Origin: an uncultured Prochlorococcus sp.
GTDB taxonomy: Bacteria > Cyanobacteriota > Cyanobacteriia > PCC-6307 > Cyanobiaceae
NCBI GenBank assembly: GCA_902527105.1
Contig: CABZNT010000008.1
Span: 1 to 54,253, forward strand
Length of the DNA stretch: 54,253 bases
Reading direction: 5' to 3'
A program made the position numbers and the translations under genes. Below the pieces are notes generated by a model. It saw only the letters and a program-made list of their open reading frames with translations. It searched no databases and was not told the DNA's origin. This document shows positions 36,822-45,572 of this stretch, piece by piece. Numbering within the stretch: the first letter of the stretch is position 1; every line of letters begins with the position of its first letter.

Positions 36822-37055
36822 TTATTTACCAATAAAACAATGAAACCTTCTCCATCTTCTATCCAAGGATGCTTTTGAACCAGCCATAACCCATCTTTGA
36901 CCTTCTTCTTTACATTTTTCAAGGTTGGGCATAAGAATTTTTTCTTGAGTTGGCCCTGAGCTCGGTCCTTTTAAACTTAACCAAAGCCAAACACTTTCAG
37001 CATTAACAGCAGTAGTAAAACCTAATAGCAATGGAAGTACTAATAATTTACGCAT
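36822..37055 (-). CDS. Small exported hypothetical protein (77 aa)
   Basis: 77 residues. A clear signal peptide MRKLLVLPLLLGFTTAVNA predicts cleavage after residue 19, leaving ~58 residues with two cysteines (in EKCKEE and FHCFIGK), which may form a disulfide. The mature part is basic and Trp-rich (SVWLWLSL, RWVMAG, RRWRRF). No family recognised. Its ATG follows directly after a terminator-like hairpin and T-run, leaving no room for a ribosome-binding site. Confidence 0.8.
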   Translation of the reverse strand: MRKLLVLPLLLGFTTAVNAESVWLWLSLKGPSSGPTQEKILMPNLEKCKEEGQRWVMAGSKASLDRRWRRFHCFIGK

Positions 37056-37080
37056 TAAAAAAGAGGGTTTTACCCCTCTA
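37056..37080 (-). terminator. Terminator-like hairpin abutting a start codon
   Basis: On the minus strand AGAGGG...CCCTCT (stem at 37062-37067 and 37074-37079, loop ~6 nt) is followed by six T, one A and then the ATG of the 36822-37055 gene. It may end transcripts from hemW (stop 37232), or attenuate or structure the leader of the small exported gene. Confidence 0.7.
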
Positions 37081-37205
37081 TGTTAGATCAACTGTCAATC
37101 ATTTTTATTACAGATATTTGCTTTACCTTTTGTTAAAGAAGTTTTTAAGGGGATTTATTTTATTATCTTAAATTTTTACAAAGCAAGTGATAGCAGTGGT
37201 TTTAG

Positions 37206-37225
37206 CTATACCACAAAGGGTATAG
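37206..37225. other. Stem-loop just downstream of hemW
   Basis: CTATACC (37206-37212) and GGTATAG (37219-37225) form a 7-bp stem with a 6-nt loop, 6 bp past the hemW stop. No T-run follows on either strand, so it is not a standard intrinsic terminator; it might stabilise the mRNA 3' end. Confidence 0.35.
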
Positions 37226-37231
37226 TTAATC

Positions 37232-38455
37232 TTAATTAATCTCATCCCACCACTTAAACATAGAAACAAGAACTTGATTGCTTAGTTCCATGCCATTAGG
37301 CTCACTTAAAAAAAATCTATTCCCCTTTCTTACTAATAGTCCACTTTCAAGAAATCTTTCCCATTCTTCAAGTAATTTACTAAAGTTGTTTTCAAATTTT
37401 TTATTTTCCCAGTTTTGTTCTTTAAACACTTCTTTGATGTCAACACCCTCTTTGAGTCTTAACCCCAACATTATTTTCTCATCAAGTTCTTTATAGACGA
37501 ACTCCTTATTAGTTAGGGATGAATCTAAATTAAGTTCGTATTGTCTAATTACCCATTCTTTATATTGTTTACTAACTCTTGGTCTAGTAAACTTTTCCCC
37601 CCAAGGTGAACTAGTAGAACCTTGACCAAAACTCCACCAACCTAAACCACTCCAATAAACTCTATTATGTCTCGACTGATGCCGCGGGAGGGAATAGTTT
37701 GAGATTTCATATCTTGAATAGCCTGAGTTTTTTAAAATTAGATGAGTTGATTCACTATTTCTAAAAGCCTCTTCATCGCTGGGGAGTTTTAATTTTCCTG
37801 AATTAACTAATTTTTTAAAAACAGTACCATTTTCAATATTTAAATCGTAAATAGATAGATGCGGTGGTGAATATTTTATTGCTTTTTTTAAGTCATCTTG
37901 CCATTCTTTAAATCCACTTAGTGGCAAGTTTTGAATTAAATCTAAACTCCAGCTTTTTATTAACCCAGAATCATATTCTCTCTTCAACCACAAACAAGAT
38001 TTTTCTGCATCTTCTCCGAGATGACGCCTTCCCGACTTTTGAAGTATCTGATTATTAAAACTTTGTACACCGAGACTAAATCTATTTATCCCAGCATTTA
38101 TAAATCCATAAAGATCATCTTGAGTAAAACTAGCAGGATCAACCTCCATAGTGATTTCAGCACCATAGTCAATTCCATAATTTTCTCTAAAAAGATCTAT
38201 TAATTCTTTGATTTGGGTAGGATCTAGAATTGATGGTGTACCACCTCCTACATAAATTGTCGATAGAGGTGATTTATCCTTAATTGACAATATTTCCTTA
38301 TATAAAAAATGCAAATACTCTTTAACAGTTTTGCTTCCATAACCTTGTAAAGTTTCAACTTTATTACCTAATGGAATAACTGCAAAATCGCAATAAAAGC
38401 ACCTTCTGTGGCAAAAAGGAATGTGCACATAAGCACTTCTTGGAAACTTATTCAT
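37232..38455 (-). CDS. hemW: HemW-like radical SAM protein
   Basis: 407 residues. Radical-SAM cysteines C15-x3-C19-x2-C22 followed by D-F (CHRRCFYCDF), and YVGGGTPS, LGVQSFN and GLGWWSFGQGS. HemN/HemW relatives with this CxxxCxxCDF form and short N-terminus are heme chaperones rather than coproporphyrinogen oxidases. True HemN carries an extra Cys after the cluster that is absent here (F follows D). Confidence 0.88.
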   Translation of the reverse strand: MNKFPRSAYVHIPFCHRRCFYCDFAVIPLGNKVETLQGYGSKTVKEYLHFLYKEILSIKDKSPLSTIYVGGGTPSILDPTQIKELIDLFRENYGIDYGAEITMEVDPASFTQDDLYGFINAGINRFSLGVQSFNNQILQKSGRRHLGEDAEKSCLWLKREYDSGLIKSWSLDLIQNLPLSGFKEWQDDLKKAIKYSPPHLSIYDLNIENGTVFKKLVNSGKLKLPSDEEAFRNSESTHLILKNSGYSRYEISNYSLPRHQSRHNRVYWSGLGWWSFGQGSTSSPWGEKFTRPRVSKQYKEWVIRQYELNLDSSLTNKEFVYKELDEKIMLGLRLKEGVDIKEVFKEQNWENKKFENNFSKLLEEWERFLESGLLVRKGNRFFLSEPNGMELSNQVLVSMFKWWDEIN

Positions 38456-38551
38456 AATATAAATTCATTTTTAAGCTTCAAAAAAGTATTAAGAATCGAA
38501 AAAAATTAAATCCTTATTTACTCAATTAATAAATCCTAGTAGATTATAGAT

Positions 38552-39661
38552 ATGACAGATATCTTAGTATTAATTTTATTTGTATTTTCTGGGGCTGCTT
38601 CAGGATGGCTTGGTGTTGATTTATTGCCAGTAGAAATACTTAAACAGGTATCTAATGTGGAAGGTTTTAGAATTGTTTTGGCAATAATAGGTTTTTTTGT
38701 AGGATTAGCAGCTGGTTTTGTATTCCTTCAACTTAGAAAGACGTTTCTTGATCAAATAAGAACAATGCCAACGGATTTACTAATAAGTAGGTCTGTTGGA
38801 TTAATTTTAGGACTACTTGTTGCGAATCTCCTACTTGCTCCAATACTATTAATTCCTTTCCCTAGAGAGGTTTTTTTCGCAAAACCCTTGGCAGCTATAT
38901 TAAGCAACATTTTCTTTGGTGTGCTTGGTTATAAGTTAGCAGATACCCATGGAAGGACATTATTGAGATTATTTAATCCAAATAATACTGATGCATACTT
39001 AGTCAATGAAGGAATCCTCCCTGCTGCAAGTCCAAAAATTTTAGATACCAGCGTAATTATTGATGGAAGAATTAATGGCCTATTAAGTTGCGGCTTATTG
39101 GAAGGTCAATTAATTGTTGCTCAAAGTGTAATTGGCGAATTACAAACTTTAGCTGACTCAAGCAGTAATGAAAAAAGGTCGAAAGGTAGAAGAGGGCTTA
39201 AGTTATTAAAAGAATTAAGAGATTTATATGGGAGAAGACTTGTAATAAACCCAACAAAGTACGAAGGTAATGGGGTAGATGAGAAACTCTTAAAAATTAC
39301 TGAAGATATGACAGGAACTTTAATTACAGCTGATTATAATCTTTCTCAAATCGCTGAAGTTAAAGAATTAAAAGTTATGAATTTGAGTGATTTAGTTATT
39401 GCTTTAAGGCCAGAAGTACAACCAGGAGAATCACTTAATATAAAAATCGTGAGAGAAGGCAAAGAAAAAATGCAAGGTATTGGATATTTAGATGACGGCA
39501 CAATGGTTGTTATTGATGAGGCAAAGAATTTTGTTGGAAGCAGATTAGATATTGTTATAACAGGAGCATTACAGACTCCCACAGGAAGAATGGTCTTTGG
39601 AAAACTAATAAATAATCCTGAGTCAAACAAATCTTTTAAATCACCAGCGACACAGGGTTAA
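38552..39661 (+). CDS. PIN/TRAM domain membrane protein (YacL-type)
   Basis: 369 residues. Four hydrophobic segments occupy ~1-125 (e.g. ILVLILFVFSGAASGWL), then a PIN nuclease domain (~150-265, starting ILDTSVIIDGR with the first catalytic Asp, and LITADYNL later) and a TRAM RNA-binding domain (~290-350). Suggests a membrane-tethered RNase; targets unknown. clpR starts 32 bp downstream. Confidence 0.9.
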   Translation: MTDILVLILFVFSGAASGWLGVDLLPVEILKQVSNVEGFRIVLAIIGFFVGLAAGFVFLQLRKTFLDQIRTMPTDLLISRSVGLILGLLVANLLLAPILLIPFPREVFFAKPLAAILSNIFFGVLGYKLADTHGRTLLRLFNPNNTDAYLVNEGILPAASPKILDTSVIIDGRINGLLSCGLLEGQLIVAQSVIGELQTLADSSSNEKRSKGRRGLKLLKELRDLYGRRLVINPTKYEGNGVDEKLLKITEDMTGTLITADYNLSQIAEVKELKVMNLSDLVIALRPEVQPGESLNIKIVREGKEKMQGIGYLDDGTMVVIDEAKNFVGSRLDIVITGALQTPTGRMVFGKLINNPESNKSFKSPATQG

Positions 39662-39692
39662 ATCTAGCTAGAATCAGTTCATTATTAACTTC

Positions 39693-40364
39693 GTGATACA
39701 AATGACTGTATCTGCTCCTTATTACGGCGAAAACACCGTTATGAGGACTCCTCCCCCTGACCTCCCCTCTCTTTTACTTAAAGAGCGAATTGTTTATCTT
39801 GGTTTACCATTATTTTCAGATGATGATGCGAAAAGACAACTAGGTATGGATGTTACCGAGCTAATCATTGCTCAACTTCTTTATCTAGAGTTTGAGGATC
39901 CAGAAAAACCAATCTATTTCTATATCAATTCAACAGGGACTAGTTGGTACACAGGTGACGCTGTTGGTTTTGAAACAGAAGCTTTTGCTATCTGCGATAC
40001 AATAAGCTACATAAAGCCTCCAGTGCACACAATATGTATCGGACAAGCAATGGGGACTGCTGCGGTTATTCTTTCATCCGGCACTAAGGGGCAAAGAGCT
40101 GCTCTCCCACATGCTTCTATTGTTTTGCATCAACCTATAAGCGGAGCAAGAGGCCAAGCAACCGATATCCAAATAAGAGCTGAAGAAGTTTTGAAAAATA
40201 AAAAGTCAATGCTGGAGATTTTATCTCGTAATACTGGAAAGACTATCGAAGAACTCTCAAAAGACTCCGATAGGATGAGTTATCTCAACCCCCAAGAAGC
40301 CTTAGATTATGGAGTTATCGATAGAATACTCACAAGTCAAAAAGATCTACCAAAAAAAATTTAA
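39693..40364 (+). CDS. clpR: ClpR, catalytically inactive ClpP-like subunit
   Basis: 223 residues. The nucleophile position is Gly121 (IGQAMGTAAV, where ClpP has GLAASMGA), so it cannot hydrolyse peptides, while the His (VLHQP) and Asp region are kept. An insertion near residues 80-98 (TGTSWYTGDAVGFE) is typical of ClpR. It forms a mixed ring with ClpP3 in cyanobacteria. GTG start chosen because seven residues then precede APYYG as in other ClpR; ATG 39702 is an alternative. Confidence 0.93.
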   Translation: MIQMTVSAPYYGENTVMRTPPPDLPSLLLKERIVYLGLPLFSDDDAKRQLGMDVTELIIAQLLYLEFEDPEKPIYFYINSTGTSWYTGDAVGFETEAFAICDTISYIKPPVHTICIGQAMGTAAVILSSGTKGQRAALPHASIVLHQPISGARGQATDIQIRAEEVLKNKKSMLEILSRNTGKTIEELSKDSDRMSYLNPQEALDYGVIDRILTSQKDLPKKI

Positions 40365-40388
40365 CACTCACAAAACTATTTTAAAATC

Positions 40389-41000
40389 ATGCCAATAGGA
40401 ACTCCAAGCGTGCCTTACAGACTTCCAGGAAGTCAATACGAAAGATGGGTCGACATATATACAAGACTAGGTGTTGAAAGAATTCTTTTTCTTGGACAAG
40501 AAGTTAATGATGGTATTGCTAATAGCCTTGTTGCACAAATGCTTTATTTAGATTCTGATGATAATTCCAAACCTATCTATCTGTATATAAATAGCCCAGG
40601 AGGATCAGTAACTGCTGGATTGGCAATATATGACACTATCAAATACGTAAAAAGTGATGTAGTAACTATATGCGTAGGCCTAGCAGCCTCTATGGGAGCG
40701 TTCCTATTGGCCGCTGGCACAAAAGGTAAAAGAGTTGCTTTGCCCCACAGCAGAATAATGATTCATCAACCCTTAGGCGGGACATCTCAACGCCAAGCAA
40801 GTGATATTGAAATAGAAGCTAAGGAAATTTTAAGAATTAAAGACATGTTAAATATGTCTATGGCAGATATGACAGGCCAATCATTTGAGAAAATTGAAAA
40901 GGATACTGATAGAGATTATTTTCTAAGTGCGGAAGAAGCAAAAAATTATGGTTTAATCGATAGAGTAATTACACATCCAAGCGAAGCAAATCAATCTTAA
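40389..41000 (+). CDS. clpP3: ATP-dependent Clp protease proteolytic subunit ClpP3
   Basis: 203 residues with an intact triad: Ser101 (LAASMGA), His126 (IHQP) and Asp in the DTDRDYF region. Oligomer motif [15 protein letters not shown] is intact. Pairs with ClpR 24 nt upstream to make the essential ClpP3/R core used with ClpC. Confidence 0.95.
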   Translation: MPIGTPSVPYRLPGSQYERWVDIYTRLGVERILFLGQEVNDGIANSLVAQMLYLDSDDNSKPIYLYINSPGGSVTAGLAIYDTIKYVKSDVVTICVGLAASMGAFLLAAGTKGKRVALPHSRIMIHQPLGGTSQRQASDIEIEAKEILRIKDMLNMSMADMTGQSFEKIEKDTDRDYFLSAEEAKNYGLIDRVITHPSEANQS

Positions 41001-41109
41001 ATTTTCTAAATTAATATTTTAATTTTAATTTTTAAATTAATAATTTTTTGGTTTATTTACACCTTAATGTCTAAAATAATAATTATCAAATGCAAAGAAG
41101 CTACAACTA

Positions 41110-42099
41110 ATGACCCAACTCTTTTACGACAAAGATGCAGATCTAAGTCTTTTAAATAATAAAACAATAGCGATTATTGGATATGGTTCACAAGGTCATG
41201 CACATGCCCTAAACCTTAAAGATAGCGGTATGGATGTAATTGTTGGATTATATAAAGGAAGTAAGTCTGAAAGCAAAGCTATTAGCGATGGTCTACAAGT
41301 CTTTAGTGTTTCTGAAGCTTGCAAAAAAGCAGACTGGATTATGATTCTCCTCCCCGATGAGTTTCAGAAAGATGTTTACCTTAAAGAAATAGAACCAAAC
41401 TTAAAAGAAGGAAAGATACTAAGTTTTGCTCATGGCTTCAATATAAGATTCGGACTTATCAAACCTCCTAGTTTTGTGGATGTTGTAATGATTGCTCCAA
41501 AAGGTCCTGGACACACTGTTCGTTGGGAATATCAGAATGGTCAAGGAGTTCCGGCACTGTTTGCAGTTGAGCAGGATTCTTCTGGGATTGCAAGATCATT
41601 GGCAATGGCTTACGCTAAAGGGATTGGCGGAACGAGAGCTGGGATTCTTGAAACAAACTTCAAAGAAGAAACAGAAACTGATTTATTTGGCGAACAAGCT
41701 GTTTTGTGCGGAGGATTATCAGAACTAGTCAAGTCAGGCTTCGAAACCCTTGTAGAGGCAGGATATCAGCCCGAACTTGCTTACTTCGAATGCTTACATG
41801 AAGTTAAACTTATTGTTGATTTAATGGTGAAGGGAGGCTTATCTCAAATGAGAGATTCCATTTCAAATACAGCAGAATATGGAGATTATGTGAGTGGTAA
41901 AAGACTTATTAATAGTGATACAAAGAAAGAAATGCAGAAAATTCTAAAAGATATTCAAGATGGGACTTTCGCTAAGAATTTTGTGGAAGAATGCAATAAA
42001 AACAAACCCTTAATGACAAAATTAAGAGAAGAGAACTCAAAACATGAAATTGAGAAAGTGGGTAAAGGCCTGCGCTCGATGTTCAGTTGGCTGAAATAA
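41110..42099 (+). CDS. ilvC: Ketol-acid reductoisomerase
   Basis: 329 residues, short class I form. NADPH-binding [13 protein letters not shown] and GLYKGSKS; metal and catalytic residues in [33 protein letters not shown] and ISNTAEYGD. Branched-chain amino-acid synthesis. Its last codons overlap the TTG start of cobD by 13 nt. Confidence 0.97.
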   Translation: MTQLFYDKDADLSLLNNKTIAIIGYGSQGHAHALNLKDSGMDVIVGLYKGSKSESKAISDGLQVFSVSEACKKADWIMILLPDEFQKDVYLKEIEPNLKEGKILSFAHGFNIRFGLIKPPSFVDVVMIAPKGPGHTVRWEYQNGQGVPALFAVEQDSSGIARSLAMAYAKGIGGTRAGILETNFKEETETDLFGEQAVLCGGLSELVKSGFETLVEAGYQPELAYFECLHEVKLIVDLMVKGGLSQMRDSISNTAEYGDYVSGKRLINSDTKKEMQKILKDIQDGTFAKNFVEECNKNKPLMTKLREENSKHEIEKVGKGLRSMFSWLK

Positions 42100-43112
42100 A
42101 TTTAGTTTTAATATTTCTTGGATCGATTGGTTTTGATTTATTGATCGGCGACCCAAGATTCTTAATCCACCCTGTTCAGGTAATTGGCTTTTACATAAAA
42201 AAAATATCTGATTTCCTTATAAATAATTTTGGGAAAAATAAAAATATATTGTTTTGGGGAGGTTTAATTGTAGCTATATCCACCATTGGAATGAGTTTTG
42301 GTTTAGGGAAATTGATAGAACTCAGTTATGTGCAATCAAGAAATAATTTTTTTAGTGGATTGTTAATTTTTTTTGGACTTTCAAGTTGTCTTGCTACCAA
42401 GGGACTTATTTCAAGCGTGAAAGAGATTGCAGAGCTAATAGAATGCAAAGAAATCAATGGCCATAATAAGAGGATAATCAAAGAGAAGGTACAAAGGATA
42501 GTAAGTAGGGATGTAAGTTCATCTTCTTTAGAACATCTTTTGAGATCAAGTACAGAGAGCCTTACCGAAAATTCTGTTGATGGAATATTTGGGCCATTAT
42601 TTTGGATTTTTGTTGGAATTTTTTTTATGAAATTTTCAATTTTCCTGCCGGGGCCTTTATCACTTGGTTTTTCTTATAAAGCAATAAGTACTTTAGATTC
42701 AATGATAGGTTATAAATATAATTATTTTAGATATTTAGGTTTTTTCAGTGCAAAAATCGAAGATATTTTTACGTTTATTCCTTCAAGATTAGTTTTAATT
42801 ACATTACCTTTAGTTAGTCCCAAAATTAATGAGTATGGATCAATCATAAAAAAAAGCTATCTTGATGGTAAAAAATATGATTCGCCTAATGCTGGGATTT
42901 CGGAAGCTATTTTTGCTTATATTTCTGGAATAACATTGGGTGGGAAAAGTAAATATAACAATGAGATTATTAAAAAGCCAATGATCAATGCGAATGGCGA
43001 TAATTGCACTGGAGAGAAAATTAAATTAATTTGTCAATTAATTTTGAGATTACAATTATTATGGATAATAATTTTTGTCTTAATTTTTTTTATAATTTCA
43101 ACTTTAATTTAA
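42087..43112 (+). CDS. cobD: Adenosylcobinamide-phosphate synthase (CbiB/CobD)
   Basis: 341 residues, TTG start inside ilvC. Motifs [46 protein letters not shown] and [16 protein letters not shown]; several membrane helices. Attaches the aminopropanol arm in late cobalamin synthesis. Prochlorococcus makes pseudocobalamin, so this step is expected. The link with ilvC is packing only. Confidence 0.93.
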   Translation: MAEINLVLIFLGSIGFDLLIGDPRFLIHPVQVIGFYIKKISDFLINNFGKNKNILFWGGLIVAISTIGMSFGLGKLIELSYVQSRNNFFSGLLIFFGLSSCLATKGLISSVKEIAELIECKEINGHNKRIIKEKVQRIVSRDVSSSSLEHLLRSSTESLTENSVDGIFGPLFWIFVGIFFMKFSIFLPGPLSLGFSYKAISTLDSMIGYKYNYFRYLGFFSAKIEDIFTFIPSRLVLITLPLVSPKINEYGSIIKKSYLDGKKYDSPNAGISEAIFAYISGITLGGKSKYNNEIIKKPMINANGDNCTGEKIKLICQLILRLQLLWIIIFVLIFFIISTLI

Positions 43113-43156
43113 TAATAAATTAGTTTTAAAATTACTAGAATAAATCATAAAAATTT

Positions 43157-43402
43157 ATGCAAGAAAATGGCTCTCCAATAGAAAATCAAAATGATGATTT
43201 TCCTAATACATCATCAACTGATAATGAATACTCAAAATGGGTAGACAATCAGGGAGATGAAGTAAAGAATGTTTTTGGATTTAATAGCAGTGCTGAACTC
43301 GTAAATGGTAGAGCAGCAATGATCGGATTCTTAATGCTCATATTAACCGAGTTAGTTTTTAGTGGCAGACCTGTTACTTCTTCAATTTTTGGTATTAATT
43401 AA
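43157..43402 (+). CDS. hli: High-light-inducible protein (Hli/Scp)
   Basis: 81 residues. One chlorophyll-binding helix with ELVNGRAAMIGFL (47-59), including the Glu and Asn-x-Arg of the CAB motif, preceded by FGFN. The N-terminal ~38 residues are acidic, Asn/Ser/Asp-rich and longer than in the minimal Hli forms. It protects photosystem assembly by quenching. The next gene starts 2 bp after its stop. Confidence 0.92.
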   Translation: MQENGSPIENQNDDFPNTSSTDNEYSKWVDNQGDEVKNVFGFNSSAELVNGRAAMIGFLMLILTELVFSGRPVTSSIFGIN

Positions 43403-43404
43403 AA

Positions 43405-43617
43405 ATGGAAGCAAAAAAATCAAATCCAATAAAAGTATTCTTATACATATCTGTATGGGTAATTATTTGGGGTACTATAGGATCTTTAATCGATTTTCCT
43501 CTATATAAAAATAAAATCTACTTAGAAGGAAGTATATATCAATATCTTACATTCACAGTTACAGCGATTATTTCTATTTTATCTGCAAAGTTTTTTTATA
43601 AGAAAATTGATTTATAA
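43405..43617 (+). CDS. Small membrane protein after hli (70 aa)
   Basis: 70 residues with two hydrophobic segments (VFLYISVWVIIWGTIGSLI and YLTFTVTAIISILSAKFF). Begins MEAKKSNPIK. It starts 2 bp after hli, so is likely cotranscribed and may sit in the same thylakoid or assembly complex (inference). Its last 6 bp overlap the converging gene at 43612. Family not recognised with certainty. Confidence 0.75.
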   Translation: MEAKKSNPIKVFLYISVWVIIWGTIGSLIDFPLYKNKIYLEGSIYQYLTFTVTAIISILSAKFFYKKIDL

Positions 43618-43869
43618 AAACTTGTACCTAAATTTCTTAATAATTTTTGCTGGTTCTTTACTTTCACTAGACTCGTAAAGTATCCACTGGTGTGTCTCAG
43701 TATCATGATCACAACCATAATTTCCAGATGGGTTATCGTAATTTGAAAGATATGAATGACAATTTTGGTCTGCCTCAAAAGCGGAGTCATAACCTGTTAG
43801 AAAATATATCAAAAATAGAACCGTTATCAACAAAAAAAATACTTGCGAAACTAAATTAACTACCTTCAT
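43612..43869 (-). CDS. Small single-span protein with Cys/Asp-rich outer part (85 aa)
   Basis: 85 residues. One hydrophobic N-terminal segment (VSQVFFLLITVLFLIYFL), then an acidic segment with two cysteines (DQNCHSYL and NYGCDHDTETH) and a basic end. Could be a signal-anchored protein with a disulfide or metal site. No family recognised. Confidence 0.65.
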   Translation of the reverse strand: MKVVNLVSQVFFLLITVLFLIYFLTGYDSAFEADQNCHSYLSNYDNPSGNYGCDHDTETHQWILYESSESKEPAKIIKKFRYKFL

Positions 43870-43927
43870 AGAATATTCTAAAATTTAAATATATCATCTA
43901 TTAAAATATTTCGATCCAAAAATATAG

Positions 43928-44170
43928 CTAACGTCCAACATTAAATACAAAGTCATGGAATTCTTGATTATTTAAATACAGGATGACTAGCAATACTAAA
44001 ATGATATTTAAGCCAATTACTATTGATCCAAAAATATTTATTTGTTTTTTGCCTGGCAAAGTGTAAGTAAATTTCTTGCCTTTAAGAAAACCAGCTAAGC
44101 CTTTTTTTTCTTTTACTTGAGTATTTTGAGTATTAATCTTAACTTCATTATCAGAAAAACCTTTTACCAT
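43928..44170 (-). CDS. Small single-span protein (80 aa)
   Basis: 80 residues. Polar, Lys-rich N-terminal 45 residues (VKEKKGLAGFLKGKKFTYTL), then a membrane helix (IFGSIVIGLNIILVLLVILYL) and a short polar end. Probably N-in with the basic part cytosolic. The distinct segment GFLKGKKFTYTLPGKKQ could be a conserved core. Unknown function; same strand as its neighbours at 43612 and 44225. Confidence 0.7.
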   Translation of the reverse strand: MVKGFSDNEVKINTQNTQVKEKKGLAGFLKGKKFTYTLPGKKQINIFGSIVIGLNIILVLLVILYLNNQEFHDFVFNVGR

Positions 44171-44224
44171 TACAATTTAAATAACAAATTTATAATATTC
44201 CAAAAAAATAAATTATTTTAATAA

Positions 44225-44536
44225 TTAACAATTTTTAATCACATATCGGGTCATTAATAGAATTCTCTCATTTGAGAAATTATTAAAAAAATAAGCTTCA
44301 ATAATTGCCGTTTGCAGCCCCAATAAACTTGATTGACATTTGAATCTATTTTGGTCAAATACTACTAATTGAAGTTTTTCTATTTCAGAAACTAATTCTT
44401 TACATATTTGGGTTCGAGAATCTTTAAAACAATCACTAGATTGTTTTAAAATATTAGACTTTGTTGGTATTGTTTCCGCCACAACAAAATTAGATAACAA
44501 CAAGAATTTAAGGAATAAAATAGTTAAATATTTCAT
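44225..44536 (-). CDS. Small exported hypothetical protein (103 aa)
   Basis: 103 residues. Signal peptide (~1-20, FLKFLLLSNFVVAE) with probable cleavage after VVA. The mature ~83 residues have four Cys (SDCFKD, QICKEL, FKCQSS, IKNC end), suggesting two disulfides, in a mostly helical protein. Family not recognised. Confidence 0.75.
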   Translation of the reverse strand: MKYLTILFLKFLLLSNFVVAETIPTKSNILKQSSDCFKDSRTQICKELVSEIEKLQLVVFDQNRFKCQSSLLGLQTAIIEAYFFNNFSNERILLMTRYVIKNC

Positions 44537-44612
44537 TACTTCTTAAGATTTCAAAATTTTGGATGCCTCGTTAAGAGTATTGGACATTGAGCTAATTGCA
44601 TCTTTTTGCGAT

Positions 44613-44642
44613 TAAAAAAAAAGATGCCCTGAAAGAGCACCT
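44613..44642 (-). terminator. Intrinsic terminator of the HU gene
   Basis: On the minus strand GGTGCTC (44641-44635) pairs with GGGCATC (44629-44623) over 7 bp including two G-T pairs, loop of 5, followed by a run of about nine T (A-run at 44614-44622 on the plus strand). It is 32 bp after the HU stop. Confidence 0.8.
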
Positions 44643-44673
44643 TGTTATTAAAGGAAGAAATAGATTAAAAAAA

Positions 44674-44949
44674 TTACCCTTGAACTCTATCCTTAAAAAG
44701 TTTACCTGCAGAGAATGTTGGAACTCTTTTAGCGGGTATTGCTATTTTTTCGCCTGTCTTAGGGTTTAATCCCTGTCTTGCAGAACGATCTCTTGGTTCA
44801 AAAGAACCAAATCCTAGTAAAGAGACTTTTTTGCCTTCCACTACTGAATCAACAATAGTTTCAATAGCTGCATCAACAACTAAAGAAACATCCGTTTTTG
44901 TGAGCTCTGTACGAGCTGCAACAAGATTTACTAAATCAGCTTTGTTCAT
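44674..44949 (-). CDS. hup: DNA-binding protein HU
   Basis: 91 residues, standard length. MNKADLVNLVAARTELTK, VSLLGFGSFEPRDRSARQG, NPKTGEKIAIPA and VPTFSAGKLFKD are the HU signature regions with the DNA-inserting arm including Pro (IPAKRVPTF). Histone-like, bends DNA. Transcribed alone, closed by the terminator at 44613-44642. Confidence 0.96.
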   Translation of the reverse strand: MNKADLVNLVAARTELTKTDVSLVVDAAIETIVDSVVEGKKVSLLGFGSFEPRDRSARQGLNPKTGEKIAIPAKRVPTFSAGKLFKDRVQG

Positions 44950-45572
44950 TGAAATTTAAATTAAAGCTAGGGGTTAAAAAAAGATTTAAATCGAGTTTAA
45001 ACCTCGAACTTTCACATCATATGGAGCAAATACAAATACGGCAACCGAAAATGCCGGCGGCGCAAAGCTTTATACAAATTTTAGGGACATTTTTAGCAAC
45101 ATTATTTATTTCTTATAGCCGCGCTTTTTCATTTATAAAAAATAGCCTCTTCATTGTGAGAACAGCAAAAAGCATTGGCAGCACTGGATTTAGCATTAAA
45201 AATCTAACTACATTTAGCAAAGGGGGGAAATGTCAAAAGGGGGTTGAATTTAAGAATTTGAACTATTTATTATGTTTTATTAATTTTCAGATATATTTCC
45301 TTCTCATCACATGAAAAAACACAATTTGTATTTTGAAATCAAGAAAAATCTGGTTTTCTCATTATTAAACTTTCTCTATAAATCGTTTTATGCACTGAGC
45401 AGATGGATGAAGAAATTGTATTTAATTAGAAAATTAATACTGTCCAAGATCTAATAAAGTTGATTAGTGAAGCCTTAAATTTGAGTTTTTTTTTAAATTT
45501 TGCATCTATTATTCAAATACCAGTAATTTAAAAAATTATCTCAATATTTAACTAATCAATGATAAAGAAAAA
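44950..45572. other. 623-bp region without an assured gene
   Basis: Between HU and glgX. A plus-strand frame gives 97 residues from ATG 45021, but its composition (MEQIQIRQPKMPAAQ start, then Lys/Phe/Ile-rich) does not look like a maintained protein. Around 45040-45070 there is a GC-rich patch (CCGAAAATGCCGGCGGCGC), and around 45220-45245 two G-runs (G6 and G5), both striking for this AT-rich DNA. The rest is AT-rich and should carry the HU and glgX promoters. A non-coding RNA is possible; nothing recognised. Confidence 0.4.

Noticed and set aside
44949..45314. 121-codon plus-strand ORF starting at the HU start codon
   Set aside because: Its TTG overlaps the divergent HU ATG, and the product has no domain or consistent composition; kept only as part of an unassigned region.
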